Below, in pieces: positions 48,794 to 58,837 of a stretch of DNA of 64,000 nt. The position numbers were made by a program, and so were the translations under genes. Where the stretch lies: NCBI GenBank assembly GCA_003116995.1, contig BDSL01000037.1:372001-436000 (forward strand). Direction: 5' to 3'. The notes under the pieces are model-generated. The model saw only the letters and a program-made list of their open reading frames with translations. It was not told where the DNA came from and did not search any database. Positions within the stretch are counted from its first letter, which is position 1. Every line of letters starts with the position of its first letter. Source of the DNA: Yamagishiella unicocca. Taxonomy: Eukaryota; Chlorophyta; Chlorophyceae; Chlamydomonadales; Volvocaceae.

Positions 48794-50786
48794 TCAGGCA
48801 GGTCCGGCCCTCTTCGGGGGAGGGCGCCGATTGGCAGGGGCCGGGGCCGACCGCGGCTGGGTTGCGGGGGGCAACGCCGTCGGGTGAGGCGGTGGCGAGG
48901 GGCTCGTTGGTGTTGACGGGGATAACGGTAGGAAAGGGGCCGGTGGTGTTGACGGGGCCGGTGGCATTGGGGCTGTAACGGATGGCGAAGGGCGGACAAT
49001 AAAGGGCGGCGGCCGTCGGATGGATGGGGATTGCTTCGGTGGAGGGCGGCGGTGCACTGGGGCAGGCGAAGGTGGGGCGATGGGAGGCCGGGCCGTCTGC
49101 CTCGGAGGGGCAGGAGAGGAAGGCCTCGGAGGGGCAGGAGAGGAAGGCCTCGGAGGGGCAGGAGAGGAAGGCCTCGGAGGGGCAGGAGAGGAAGGCCTCG
49201 GAGGTGTTGGTTTGTGAGATGGCTGTGGGCTGGGCGGAGGTGGCGAAGTGGGGGATGGCATTGAGCGGTGGCTGGAGGGCGGCGGCCGTCGGAAGGGTGG
49301 GGACCTCTGGGGGGGAGGATGGAGGACCGTAGCAGCAGGAATGGACCGCGGCTGGGCGACAGGGGGTTGAGGCGAGGGGGCTGGTGGTGCTGATGGGCCG
49401 GGGAAGGGCGTGGGGCTTGGAGGAGCTATGCTGGACGGTGGTGATAAATTGTGGGAGGGCGGCGGCCGTTGGGTGGGCGGGGACCGCTTAGGGGGAGGGC
49501 GAAGGCCAGCAGGAGCAGGAGGCGACCGCAGTCGGGGCGGGGGGGCAAGGAGCGATGGAGGTGGTGGTGGTGATGTGCGAGATGCATATTGTGGTGGCCC
49601 AGGTCTGGGCGAGGAGCGATGGCTGGAGGGAGGCGGGCGCCGCAGGGGCGGAGGTCGCTGCCGTGGAGGGCGGCGGTTTGCAGGAGAAGGGACAGACCGC
49701 GGCTGGGTAACGGGGGGTTGCGGCGACGGGGGCGGTGGTGCCGCCGGGTTGGGGGACGGCGCAGGGCTGGGCGGGCTGAGTGCTGTTAATGGGCGGGAAG
49801 GCGTGGGGCTGGGCGGGCTGGGTGGTGGGAGTGGGCGGGAAGGCGTGGGGCTGGGCGGGCTGGGTGGTGGGAGTGGGCGGGAAGGCGTGGGGCTGGGCGG
49901 GCTGGGTGGTGGGAGTGGGCGGGAAGGCGTGGGGCTGGGCGGTGACGATTGGGCCATAGGTGGAGAAGATCCGGGTGGCGGAAAGGAGAGATGGGTGGCG
50001 GGAGGCGGACGCCGAGCCGGTGAGGATCGTTTTGGGGGAGGGCCGCGGAGTGGCGGGGAAGATTGTGGTCGGGGGGAGGGCGGCGGAGGCAATGGCGGCG
50101 GCGGCGGTGGCAAGGGTGAAGGGGGTGGAGACGAGTTGTTGCAGCAAGGAGGTGGCCGGCGAGTGGGTGGGGGTCGCTTTAGGGGAGGGCGGAGGTGTGA
50201 TGGGGAAGATCGAGGTCGGGAGGCGGGGGACGGAGGGGCTGGCATTGGCGGTGGCGACGGGCCCGGTGGCGGCGGAGATGGGCGTGGCGGAGGTGGCGGT
50301 GGCGGCGGTGGTGGCGGTGCTGGTGGCGGCGGCGGTGGTGGCGGCGGCGGTGGCGGCGGGTTTAGCGGTGGTGGCGGTGGCGGTGAATGTGGCTGTAGTG
50401 GCGGTGGTGTTGGTGGCGGTGTTGGTGGCGGTGGTGGCGGCGGGTATAGCGGTGGTGGCGGTGGTGGCGGTGGCGGCGGTGGTGGCGGTGGTGTTGGTGG
50501 CGGTGGACGCGGCGATGCCGGTGGTGGCGGCGGGTATAGCGGTGGCGGTGTTGGTGGCGGTGTTGGTGGCGGAGGCGGTGGTGGCGGCGGTGGTGGCGGT
50601 GGCGGCGGTGGCGGCGGACGCGGCGATGGCGGTGGTGGAGGCGAATGTGGCGGTGGTGGTGGTGGTGGCGGTGGTGGCGGTGGTGATGGTGGCGGTGGAC
50701 GCGGCGATGGCGGCGGTGGCGGCGGGTGTAGCGGTGGTGGCGATGGTGGTGGTGGTGGTGGTGGTGGTGGCGGCGAATGTGGCGGT

Positions 50787-50821
<35 letters not shown>

Positions 50822-53800
50822 TGGGGGCGGCGGGTGTAGCGGTGGTGGCGGTGGCGGCGGTGGTGGCGGTGGTGGCGATGGTGGTGGTGGTGGTGGTGGT
50901 GGTGGTGGTGGTGGTGGTGGTGGCGGCGGGTGTAGCGGTGGTGGCGGTGGTGGTGGTGGCGGCGAATGTGGCGGTGGTGGCGGTGGGGGCGGTGGTGGCG
51001 GTGGCGGCGAATGTGGCGGTGGTGGCGGTGGGGGCGGTGGTGGCGGTGGTGTTGGTGGCGGTGGGGGCGGCGATGGCGGTGGTGATAGTGGACGTGGCGA
51101 TGGTGGCGGTGGTGGTGGTGGCGGCAGTGGTGGTGGCGGTGGTGGCGGTGGTGGCGGTGGTGGCGGGTGTGGCGGTGGTGGCGGTGGTGGTGGTGGTGGC
51201 AGCGGTGGTGGCGGTGGTGGCGGTGGTGGCGGTGGTGGCGGGTGTGGCAGTGGCGGTGGCGGCGGTAGTGGTGGTGGTGGTGGTGGCGGTGGTAGCGGTG
51301 GTGGTGGTGGACGCGGCGATGGTGGCGGTGGTGGTGGCGGTGGTGGCGGTGGTGGCAGTGGTGGTGGCGGTGGTGGCGGTGGTGGTGGTGGACGCGGCGA
51401 TGGTGGCGGTGGTGGTGGCGGTGGTGGCGGTGGTGGCAGTGGTGGTGGCGGTGGTGGCGGTGGTGGTGGTGGATGCGGCGATGGTGGCGGTGGTGGCAGC
51501 GGCGGAAGTGGTGATGGCAGTGGTAGCGGCGGGCGAGGGGATGGCGGCGGTGGCGATGGCGGTGGCGATGGCGGTGGCGGCAGAGCTTGTGACGGGCTCA
51601 GCGGCGATGACGGGCTGGATGGTGGCGGGGGCCCAGTGGGTGGGGTGCCGGACGGGTCCGCTGTCGGGGGCGCAGAATCGCACCGAGAGCGACCAGAGGG
51701 CAGTAGGGTCGGTCGAAGGGAGGCCATGGCGAGCAAGGGGAGGACAGTGCTGGCACGCGGCCCAACCCCCAGCCAGCCGTGTTGCTATGTTACCCATACA
51801 CCCATACACCCGGCTCCTGAGGCCTACATTACGAAGCAGCCACGCCAGTTGGTCCAGTCGACCGCCCAACCACTAACTGCCCACCGAAAGTCACGTCGTA
51901 CTGCAGAGCAGAGGTGGGCGCTCCAGACGGTAAGACGTGCGTGATGATGACGTCAGTGCCGTACCACCTCCAGAAAGCGGCCTCCTTCAGGTGTAGCGCG
52001 TCGTCCGTGTACCAAGAAGCCTGCACACGCGATGCCGGGGGCAGCGACCCGTGACGTACGGCCCAGACAGGAAGGGACCGTTAAGCAGCTCTTGGATTGG
52101 GCGCGAATACGACGGGAAGGATGATGGTCAGGGCGGGGCGGGGCGGGGCGGGATTGTTGCGGGACTGTAGGTTCTAGGTGTTGTAGGCGGCGGCAGCCCG
52201 GCGAGAGTCTCAATGGGTGCTTTCAGGGACCATGCCTTGCACCTCCTCCCCCGGTGAGATGGCCCCAGGTCGCCTCAGGTCGCCTCAGGTCGCCTCAGGT
52301 CGCCCCAGGTCGCCCCAGGTCGCCCCAGGTCGCCTCAGGTCGCCCCAGGTCGCCCCAGGTCGCCTCAGGTCACCTCAGGTCGCCTCAGGTCACCTCAGGT
52401 CGCCTCACTTGCCTTTGCGCTGCTGGCAAAGGCCGTCAGTTGCGGGTCCGCCCTCCGAGGCACCACCACAGGCGGAGGCGGAGCCGACGCCACCTCCAGC
52501 GTCAGGCTACGGCGTCTGCCGCCGGAGCCGTCATCCCCCGAGTACTCCAGGTTGGAGGTGCTGCTGGCGCCCGGCGGCGCTGCGGCGTGCGGGGGCAGCG
52601 TGCCCGCCCGCCGCAGCACGTGGATGATGATGTCGTACTCGACTTTGGGTACGACAATCGTACAGCGTGAGAGCACGATGGCGTAGTCCTCGATCCGTGG
52701 GCTGTGAGGCGAGCAGAGTGGCAGCACCATTGGGCGTTGAGGTGGTTGGGTGGTTGGACGTTGGGCTCGCACCTGCAGCACTGTCGTCTCTGTGCAGCTC
52801 CCTTCCTCAGGAATGGAATCTGCACTCGACAGTGCCCTCCACCATAACGCCTCCACCCCACAGATCCCCGACGTGACTCCAGCGGGCACCTGATCTTTGA
52901 GATCTAAGATCAAACCCTATCCGCGTGCGACCCTGTCGTACACCGCCCCCTTCCCTGATGCATATCATTACCTCCCTCCTCTTTTGTCTCTCTTGCATCG
53001 GACCACGGGCCTCCTCTCTACCTTCCTTCCCCTTCCCTCCCTCGCAACCGGATAAGCCGCCCCCTCCCCACGCACCTATCCTGCCCATGTCGTGTAACCG
53101 CTGTTCATGCCAAACCCCCACGCACCTATTCTACCCACATCGTGTAGCCATTGTTCATGCCACCCCCACCCCCCACGCAGCTACCCTACCCATGTCGTGT
53201 AACCATTGTTCATGCCACCCCCCCACGCACCTATCCTACGCATATCGTGCGCCATTGTTCATGCCACCCCCCCACGCACCTACTCTACCCATATCGTGCG
53301 CCATTGTTCATGCCACCCGCTCACGCACCTGTCCACCGCCCAGGCCTTTGCAAAGTACCACAGTGGCAGCGTCAGATTGGCCAGACCGCCTTCCTTTCCC
53401 ACGGGGGGCAAGTCCGTGGGACGGACGTCAGACCCAGTGGGCCGCCAGCCGGTGGCGTACGCCAGCAGTCGGCGTCGTACGGCACCCGACGCGAAGCCGC
53501 CGCCGTACGGCAGTGCGCCGCCGGGCACTAGATTGTAGAGCACCATGTCGCTTAGGGCGAAGCTGTCGTCCAATGCCAGACTCAACTCGCCAGTCACACC
53601 CTGGGCGGGTTACAAAGAGACAGGGAGTTACTCGAACTCACACTCTGGGGCGGTGGGGAGACAAGAAGCGTACGACGGTATGACAACGGGGCACGAATAC
53701 AGGTTGCAGGCTGAGCCGTACAGGTAGATCAAGAAGCGCGGCACAGTAACCGGACACACAGTAACCGGACACACAGTAACCGGACACACAGTAACCGGAC

Positions 53801-56800
53801 ACACAGTAACCGGACACACAGTAACCGGACACACAGTAACCGGACACACAGTAACCGGACACACAGTAACCGGACACACAGTAACCGGACACACAGTAAC
53901 CGGACACACAGTAACCGGACACACAGTAACCGGACACACAGTAACCGGACACACAGTAACCGGACACACAGTAACCGGACACACAGTAACCGGACACACA
54001 GTAACCGGACACACAGTAACCGGACACACAGTAACCGGACACACAGTAACCGGACACACAGTAACCGGACACAGACCAGCCGATCGGCTACCGGTATCGC
54101 AGTTGGGTACGGTCCTTCACGGCTCCGTACAGTTTCGCGGCCTTGTGAACGCTAAGCACACTGACTTGTGATCGCTAAGCACACCGACTTCAGAACGGGC
54201 TACTCGTTGGAGCCGCGTCGGCGCGCTAGTGGGCCCGCTCGAGGTGAGCCGATTGTCCGTTATGGTTAGGTCGGATTCCGTCGGCCGGGTATGTGTGCTC
54301 GTTAGTATTCGTTATATTTGTTTGGTGCGTCGCTTCCCTACATCCCTACGAGCGGCGGTGAACCCTAAAACCCCTAAAACCCTAAACCCTAAAACGCCAC
54401 CTGGGACAACCGCCCTCTCCCGGCCCCAAGAGCCGCACCCACACCTGCATGTCCCAAAAGGTCGGCGCCCCCGTCTGCTGGGGGGGAGCTCCCCGGACGC
54501 CCACGTGCCTGTATAGGCGATACTGGGGCCCAAAGTCGTTGGCGGTTGGGTCACGTGGCGCCGTGGACGCAGTCATGTACACCTTGCCTACAAGGCATGC
54601 GAGGGGCAACGAGAAAACGAACTGCCGTTTGCTTTCTCTTTGGCAGGGCCTCCGCGTCTGGGCGGCACATAACGTGAAAATATAAATCGTTGGTGGGTAG
54701 TTAAAACGTCCCCTCCTGGGCACAGGGCCCTCGCTGCCGCCTGTTCAGCCCAGCCCAGTGAAGGCTGAAGGCTCACCATCCAGACTCGATCTCGCCATGA
54801 CCACAGCGCCGGTGGGTGCGCTGACGATGAAGGGTGCGGCGAAGGAGTCGTTGGCCACGATGATGGCGTCGTACGCGAACTGCTCGAGCGGAATCGCGGA
54901 AAGTCGGGGCATGCTTGTCTGTTGTCTGTCTGCTTGTCTGCTTGTGTGTTGTATCGGACACGAGTGTCAGGCAGCAGGGATCCACAAGCGGAGGCTCCTC
55001 TTCATACGCCTCGCGCCCCACAGCCCTGGCCTCGGCTACGCCACGCAGCGCGCAGCACGCAGCACGCAGCACGCGGCACGCAGCACGCGGCACGCAGCAC
55101 GCATCAAGGCACCACCACCACCCGCGACAGCCCCACCACCACCACCCGCCAAAGCTCCGCCCACCCGTGAATGTGGACCACAGCAGACCACAGCGTTCGG
55201 CGCAAGGCAACTTGTGCTTACTCGTCCTCACTCCAACGGAGCTATGAAGCCTAATTTCGTTTCTAAATAGGTTCCGACGGTGATCTTTACGTTACTACAT
55301 ACATATAGCAGTTAACAGAATTAAGCTGACCCTTAGTGGTGTATACATATGTCGCTATACGTAGTACTGCACGCAGCCCCGCACCCAGCACAGCGCCCAA
55401 CTCCGCAGCCAACCCGGCAGCCAACCCCACCTGGTAGAACGAGGCCTCCGGCACTTGTGCCCCGAGCGGCCACTCGACCAAGCTGGCGCGGGAGCGGTCG
55501 GAGACAGGTCCCGAGAAGTTCTGGTAGCTCGTCAGCTTGACTCCAGAAAAGCGCACCACCTGGTGACACCGAAGCCCGGCAGTTGGCGTTAACCATTAAC
55601 CGAATTAAGGCAGTTGGTTTTAACCATCAACCGAATTAAGGCAGTTGGTGGTAAACCGTGGTGCGGTTGATGCGTGAGGCCGCGCACCCCGGAAGGCCGT
55701 GGGAGACATGACGTGCGGGTGGTAGATCCCTCCCTCCCTCCCCTTTCGAGGGTCGACATTTGACCCCCGGTTTCCGTTTCCTCAACCAAGGTACCCCCAG
55801 GCATGCATCCCAAACGTCTGTCACGAACTGTTTTCTCCGCGTACACGGGTCCCCCTCGCCACCCTCCCCTCCGTTCGTTCCCCTCCATGGGCCACCTTGC
55901 TTGCATCGCTAAGGAACGACACGTCGACGGCGGCGCCAGCGTCATCCGGAACGATAGTCACCGGCAGCTCGAACAGATTCGCCAGGCCCGGACTGCGGGT
56001 GTGACCGGACATGGGGCCGTGAGAGCGCCGTACGATGTACGGACGGGCATTGCACGGCAACTGGGGAATCAGCAGCTGCAGCCTGGGTGCCAGGCTCAAT
56101 GGTATGAATAGCTACGGCACGCCACGCTGCCGTACCTAGTCACGGTGCCCTAGTCAGGTCCGTCGCAATGCCCTACCCTTTCAAGCCCCTTTCCTTCCTT
56201 TTCAAATCTTCCTTCCCCAATATCGCATTCACCGGTTTCCTTGCTACCCGCCTCACCTCGCCCCTCGCTCTCCCAAACCACCTCACCGCGTGTAGGCCGC
56301 GTCGTAACCACTTCCCAACGGCAATATGTACTTCAGGTAGTTGAACTCCAAATCGCTCAGCACGATCGTACACCGCGCGAAGCCGATTTGCGTCGAGTGG
56401 ACGCTGACGTCGCGGCCGGGTCTGTGTGGGCGCGTGACGGGGCCGGACCCGGGGAAGGGAAGGGGCTGACGCGGACCGGGCAAGACGGGCGCTGAGAGGA
56501 CTGCTCCGCGTGCGTCGGGCCAGCTCATCTGTTACATGCCCTAATGCGTTGAAGTCGTTAAGCCGGTCTGGTAAGTCTATTGCGGAAGGCGAGGAGCTTC
56601 CCTCCATTTGTAGCTTTAGGGAATGAATGGCGAGAAGCTCCTTGTGGAAGCCTTCCGGTAGCAGCTATAGGACAAGGCGAGGAGCTTCTGTCCAGTCAGA
56701 TGGGCGCACATGACGACACACCCGTCGTGGCCGCCTCCACTTGTTCAGCCCAGGTTCTCCCCAAGTTCTCCAGCATGCATCTCGAAACGTCTGTTCTAAA

Positions 56801-58837
56801 CGGCTTTCCTCGCATCCACGGGTCATCCTCGCATCTCTCCACTCGCCGCGCCAGCCCCCGACTCTCCCCTCCCCACTCCCCCAGACGCCTAGCCCCCGCC
56901 GCCCACCTCGCGACTCGGAAAGGGTGCACCCAGGCAGCGAGGTAGTCCAGGGAGGAGGTGATGGACGGCGAGTACGGCAGACCCAGCAGCGTCAGGTCGT
57001 ACACTCGTACTGCGATGTAGCTTCTGTACCAGGGAGTGAAGAATGCGCCCGCCACGCCGCCAAAGTCGATCTGCACGGGCTGTGTGGCGTCGGGGTTGCC
57101 GTACAGGGACAGCGTGACGTTACCCAGATCCACGGGTTCCCACGTAGCAGGATCCAGCGTGAGATTGGACGAGATGGACAGCATCAGGTTTTCGGTGGTA
57201 TCGGCAACCAGCTGTACGACCTTGCTCCGAAGATCATCCGTACTGCCGGCGTACGTGGCGCTGCAGGTCCAGGGAGGGGCGAGGCCGCCGTCCGGACACG
57301 TGAGGGTGGTGTCGGTCAGTACGGCCCCGCCGTACGCCGCCCAGGTAGCGCCTTGAGAGGCGTCAGCCGGATTGAGGAACATGCCCGCATTGCCGTACAG
57401 GAAGGTGCCGTTGAGCACTTGGAGGCCGGTGGTGTTAAACGTCCAGCTGCCAGGGCGGCACATCATGTTGGTGAAGCTCTGCATCTCCCTGCATAGGAAC
57501 CCGGATTAGGAGGAGCACGACCCGGATTAGGAGGAGCAGGACCCGGCGTACCACAGCGGCATGTGGGTCAGCGATATAGAGAGGGTGGGACAACCACGCG
57601 GCAGTTGCGTATCAGCGAATGAACTAAAAGGGTCATAACGCTTTCAGGCATGCAATCGGCGCACCAAATTATACGGAAATGATACGAAAGTGCTTCAAAC
57701 GCAGCGTACGACAACCATGCGCCAGCGTTGCGGGCTTCGGGTTTCGGAGCCAGTTGAGGACGCATCCCCTACAGCGCCCTGCTGTCATGTACCGGAGCCA
57801 CGTCCTGCTGTTTAGTCAACTTACTCGCAGCTGAAGGTCACGAGTGTGACCCCGTCAAGCAGCAGCCGGGCGCCCTCCTCAACCGACACCACGTGGTTGA
57901 GCATCGAGTACGGATTCATGTAGAAGCTGGGTAGCTGCGGAAGCTTAAGCGTCAGGTCGCGAAGTTGGAGGGTCACCCCTGCGGCGCACAACAACAACAC
58001 CATGGTAGTCAGCGGTGGGGAGGCAGGAGCTTGCTGTAGGCGGCTGGCTGGCACGGCCAGTGCGATTCAAGGAGACAGCTAGCGGTTGACCAACTCTTGC
58101 CACGTCATGCCACGTCATGTAACGGCACGTTGCTCAGACGGCAACTGGAGCCTTCAATGTTCGCCGGCTCCAGCCCAGCCCACCCCACCCGACCCCAATT
58201 GACGCACCCCCGGGGCTTCACGCCATCAGCACACAGCGCCACACCACGCCTGATCAGGCTATTACACCCCACCACAACGGTAACCGTCACCGACCCAACC
58301 GCCGCTTCGCCCCTCGGTAACCAGCCCACCGTTCTATCCGACGACGCACTTGCTTCTCCGTACAGCTTGCAACTTCATCTCTACACCCCGTACCCATTAC
58401 TACCGACCCCATCCTGACTCCGGATATACAGAATGTTAGAAGTGCTTTACTCCGGGTACGGATTGTTCGGCATGCCCATCGCGGGACCAGTGCGCTGGTT
58501 CTCACGGCCATCGACTCGCACACTCACCGGCCTTGACTGTGATGGGTCGTGGCGCCCCATAGCTGCTCAGCGGGGGCAGAGACGACAGATCCAGCGTCAA
58601 ACGGGCCCCCACACCGCCGCTCCGCGCCTCGATGGTCAGGTCTGATTCAAAGGCTGCCGGATCGCCAACGGAGACTGCGTACGTGTTGCGCGCCAGGCTG
58701 AGGGTGCCGGCGGAGGCGCTGGCAACCAGCGCCGGCAGGGACGTCGAAATTTCTCTTGACTTGACGAGCCAGGAAGCCAGCAGCAATATCAGGGCTTGTA
58801 GCACGAGGCGATGCCGGAGTCGCACGCGCCGACCCAT
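48794..58837 (-). CDS. Secreted chimeric hydroxyproline-rich protein with (Ser-Pro)n tail (1809 aa, 12 exons)
   Basis: Predicted extracellular matrix or cell-wall protein. Exons in transcription order: 58837-58528, 57978-57825, 57488-56907, 56421-56287, 56094-55896, 55559-55431, 54918-54777, 54587-54445, 53600-53329, 52701-52413, 52020-51902, 51749-48794. Phases are compatible throughout and the total divides by three. Seen: N-terminal hydrophobic run (LVLQALILLLASWLV), a likely signal peptide; ~800 residues I do not recognise, Cys-poor, with several N-glycosylation sequons; two related segments, RCTIVLSDLEFNYL (exon 4) and RCTIVVPKVEYDII (exon 10); then ~980 residues dominated by SPPPP and PPPPP blocks ending PPKRAGPA. 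Such tails are typical of volvocine wall glycoproteins and would be hydroxylated and arabinosylated. The N-terminal half lacks a recognisable pherophorin pattern. Exon 4 may instead begin at 56403. Intron 10 appears to start with GC (52412). The least certain joins are exons 4, 7 and 12. Confidence 0.78.
49105..49203 (-). repeat. 24-bp coding repeat (PAPPRPSS), ~4-5 copies
   Basis: In-frame units in the Pro-rich tail near the C terminus of the minus-strand protein. Confidence 0.88.
49770..49938 (-). repeat. 42-bp coding repeat (PSPTPSRPLPPPSP), four copies
   Basis: Near-identical 14-residue units in the Ser-Pro tail; the copy nearest the C terminus diverges to PLTALSP. Confidence 0.88.
50250..51590 (-). 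repeat. (GGN)n trinucleotide-like tract encoding poly-Pro with Ser
   Basis: About 1.3 kb of GGT/GGC triplets on the plus strand, read on the minus strand as CCN proline codons broken by Ser, His, Arg, Leu and Thr. All frames on both strands are nearly stop-free, giving long spurious poly-Gly, poly-Val and poly-Thr/Ala frames. The purine strand is strongly asymmetric. Confidence 0.9.
52262..52408 (+). repeat. 10-bp repeat (AGGTCGCCTC / AGGTCGCCCC), ~15 copies
   Basis: Starts 4 bp inside intron 10 of the minus-strand gene, directly after its GC donor. Confidence 0.9.
53069..53329 (-). repeat. ~49-bp repeat that reiterates the intron's own 5' splice site
   Basis: In intron 9 of the minus-strand gene. 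Each unit begins, on the coding strand, with AGGTGCGTG or a one-base variant. The real donor of exon 9 (AG|GTGCGT, 53328) is the first copy. Copies sit near 53321, 53273, 53224, 53176, 53119 and 53069; the one at 53176 is mutated (AGCTGCGTG). Confidence 0.85.
53743..54073 (+). repeat. 15-bp satellite (GTAACCGGACACACA), 22 copies
   Basis: Nearly perfect array in intron 8 of the minus-strand gene. The frame MCPVTVCPVTV... on the minus strand is merely its translation. Confidence 0.95.
54363..54394 (-). repeat. Interstitial telomere-like repeat (TTTTAGGG type)
   Basis: CCCTAAAA, CCCCTAAAA, CCCTAAA and CCCTAAAA in a row on the plus strand, in intron 8 of the minus-strand gene, ~50 bp inside its 5' splice site. 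TTTTAGGG is the Chlamydomonas telomere unit. Confidence 0.75.
55041..55105 (+). repeat. 7-bp repeat (CACGCAG / CACGCGG)
   Basis: About nine units in intron 6 of the minus-strand gene. Confidence 0.8.
55793..55862 (-). repeat. Intronic interspersed element, copy 7 (diverged)
   Basis: Sense orientation relative to the minus-strand gene, ~33 bp inside intron 5. Keeps GACCCGTG, GACAGACGTTT and GGGATGCATGCC. Confidence 0.7.
56762..56834 (-). repeat. Intronic interspersed element, copy 8
   Basis: Sense orientation relative to the minus-strand gene, in intron 3. Landmarks GACCCGTGGATGCGAGG, AACAGACGTTTCGAG and GATGCATGCTGGAGAAC are intact. Confidence 0.87.

Noticed and set aside
49410..51944. 844- and 638-codon poly-Gly and poly-Val frames on the plus strand (and a 793-codon Thr/Ala frame on the minus strand)
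   Set aside because: Frame shadows of the GGN tract. The minus-strand SPPPP frame has the typical composition of algal wall proteins and connects in phase to upstream exons.
53628..54072. Minus-strand frames of repeated CPVTV and SGYCV
   Set aside because: Pure translation of the 15-bp intronic satellite; no start context, splice partner or family.
56173..56607. 144-codon minus-strand frame overlapping exon 4 of the secreted-protein gene
   Set aside because: It is in a different frame from the one that joins in phase with exons 3 and 5 and that contains the segment repeated in exon 10.
48794..58837. Classification as a pherophorin
   Set aside because: The conserved cysteine-rich pherophorin domains are not visible; only the Pro-rich tail is shared in style.
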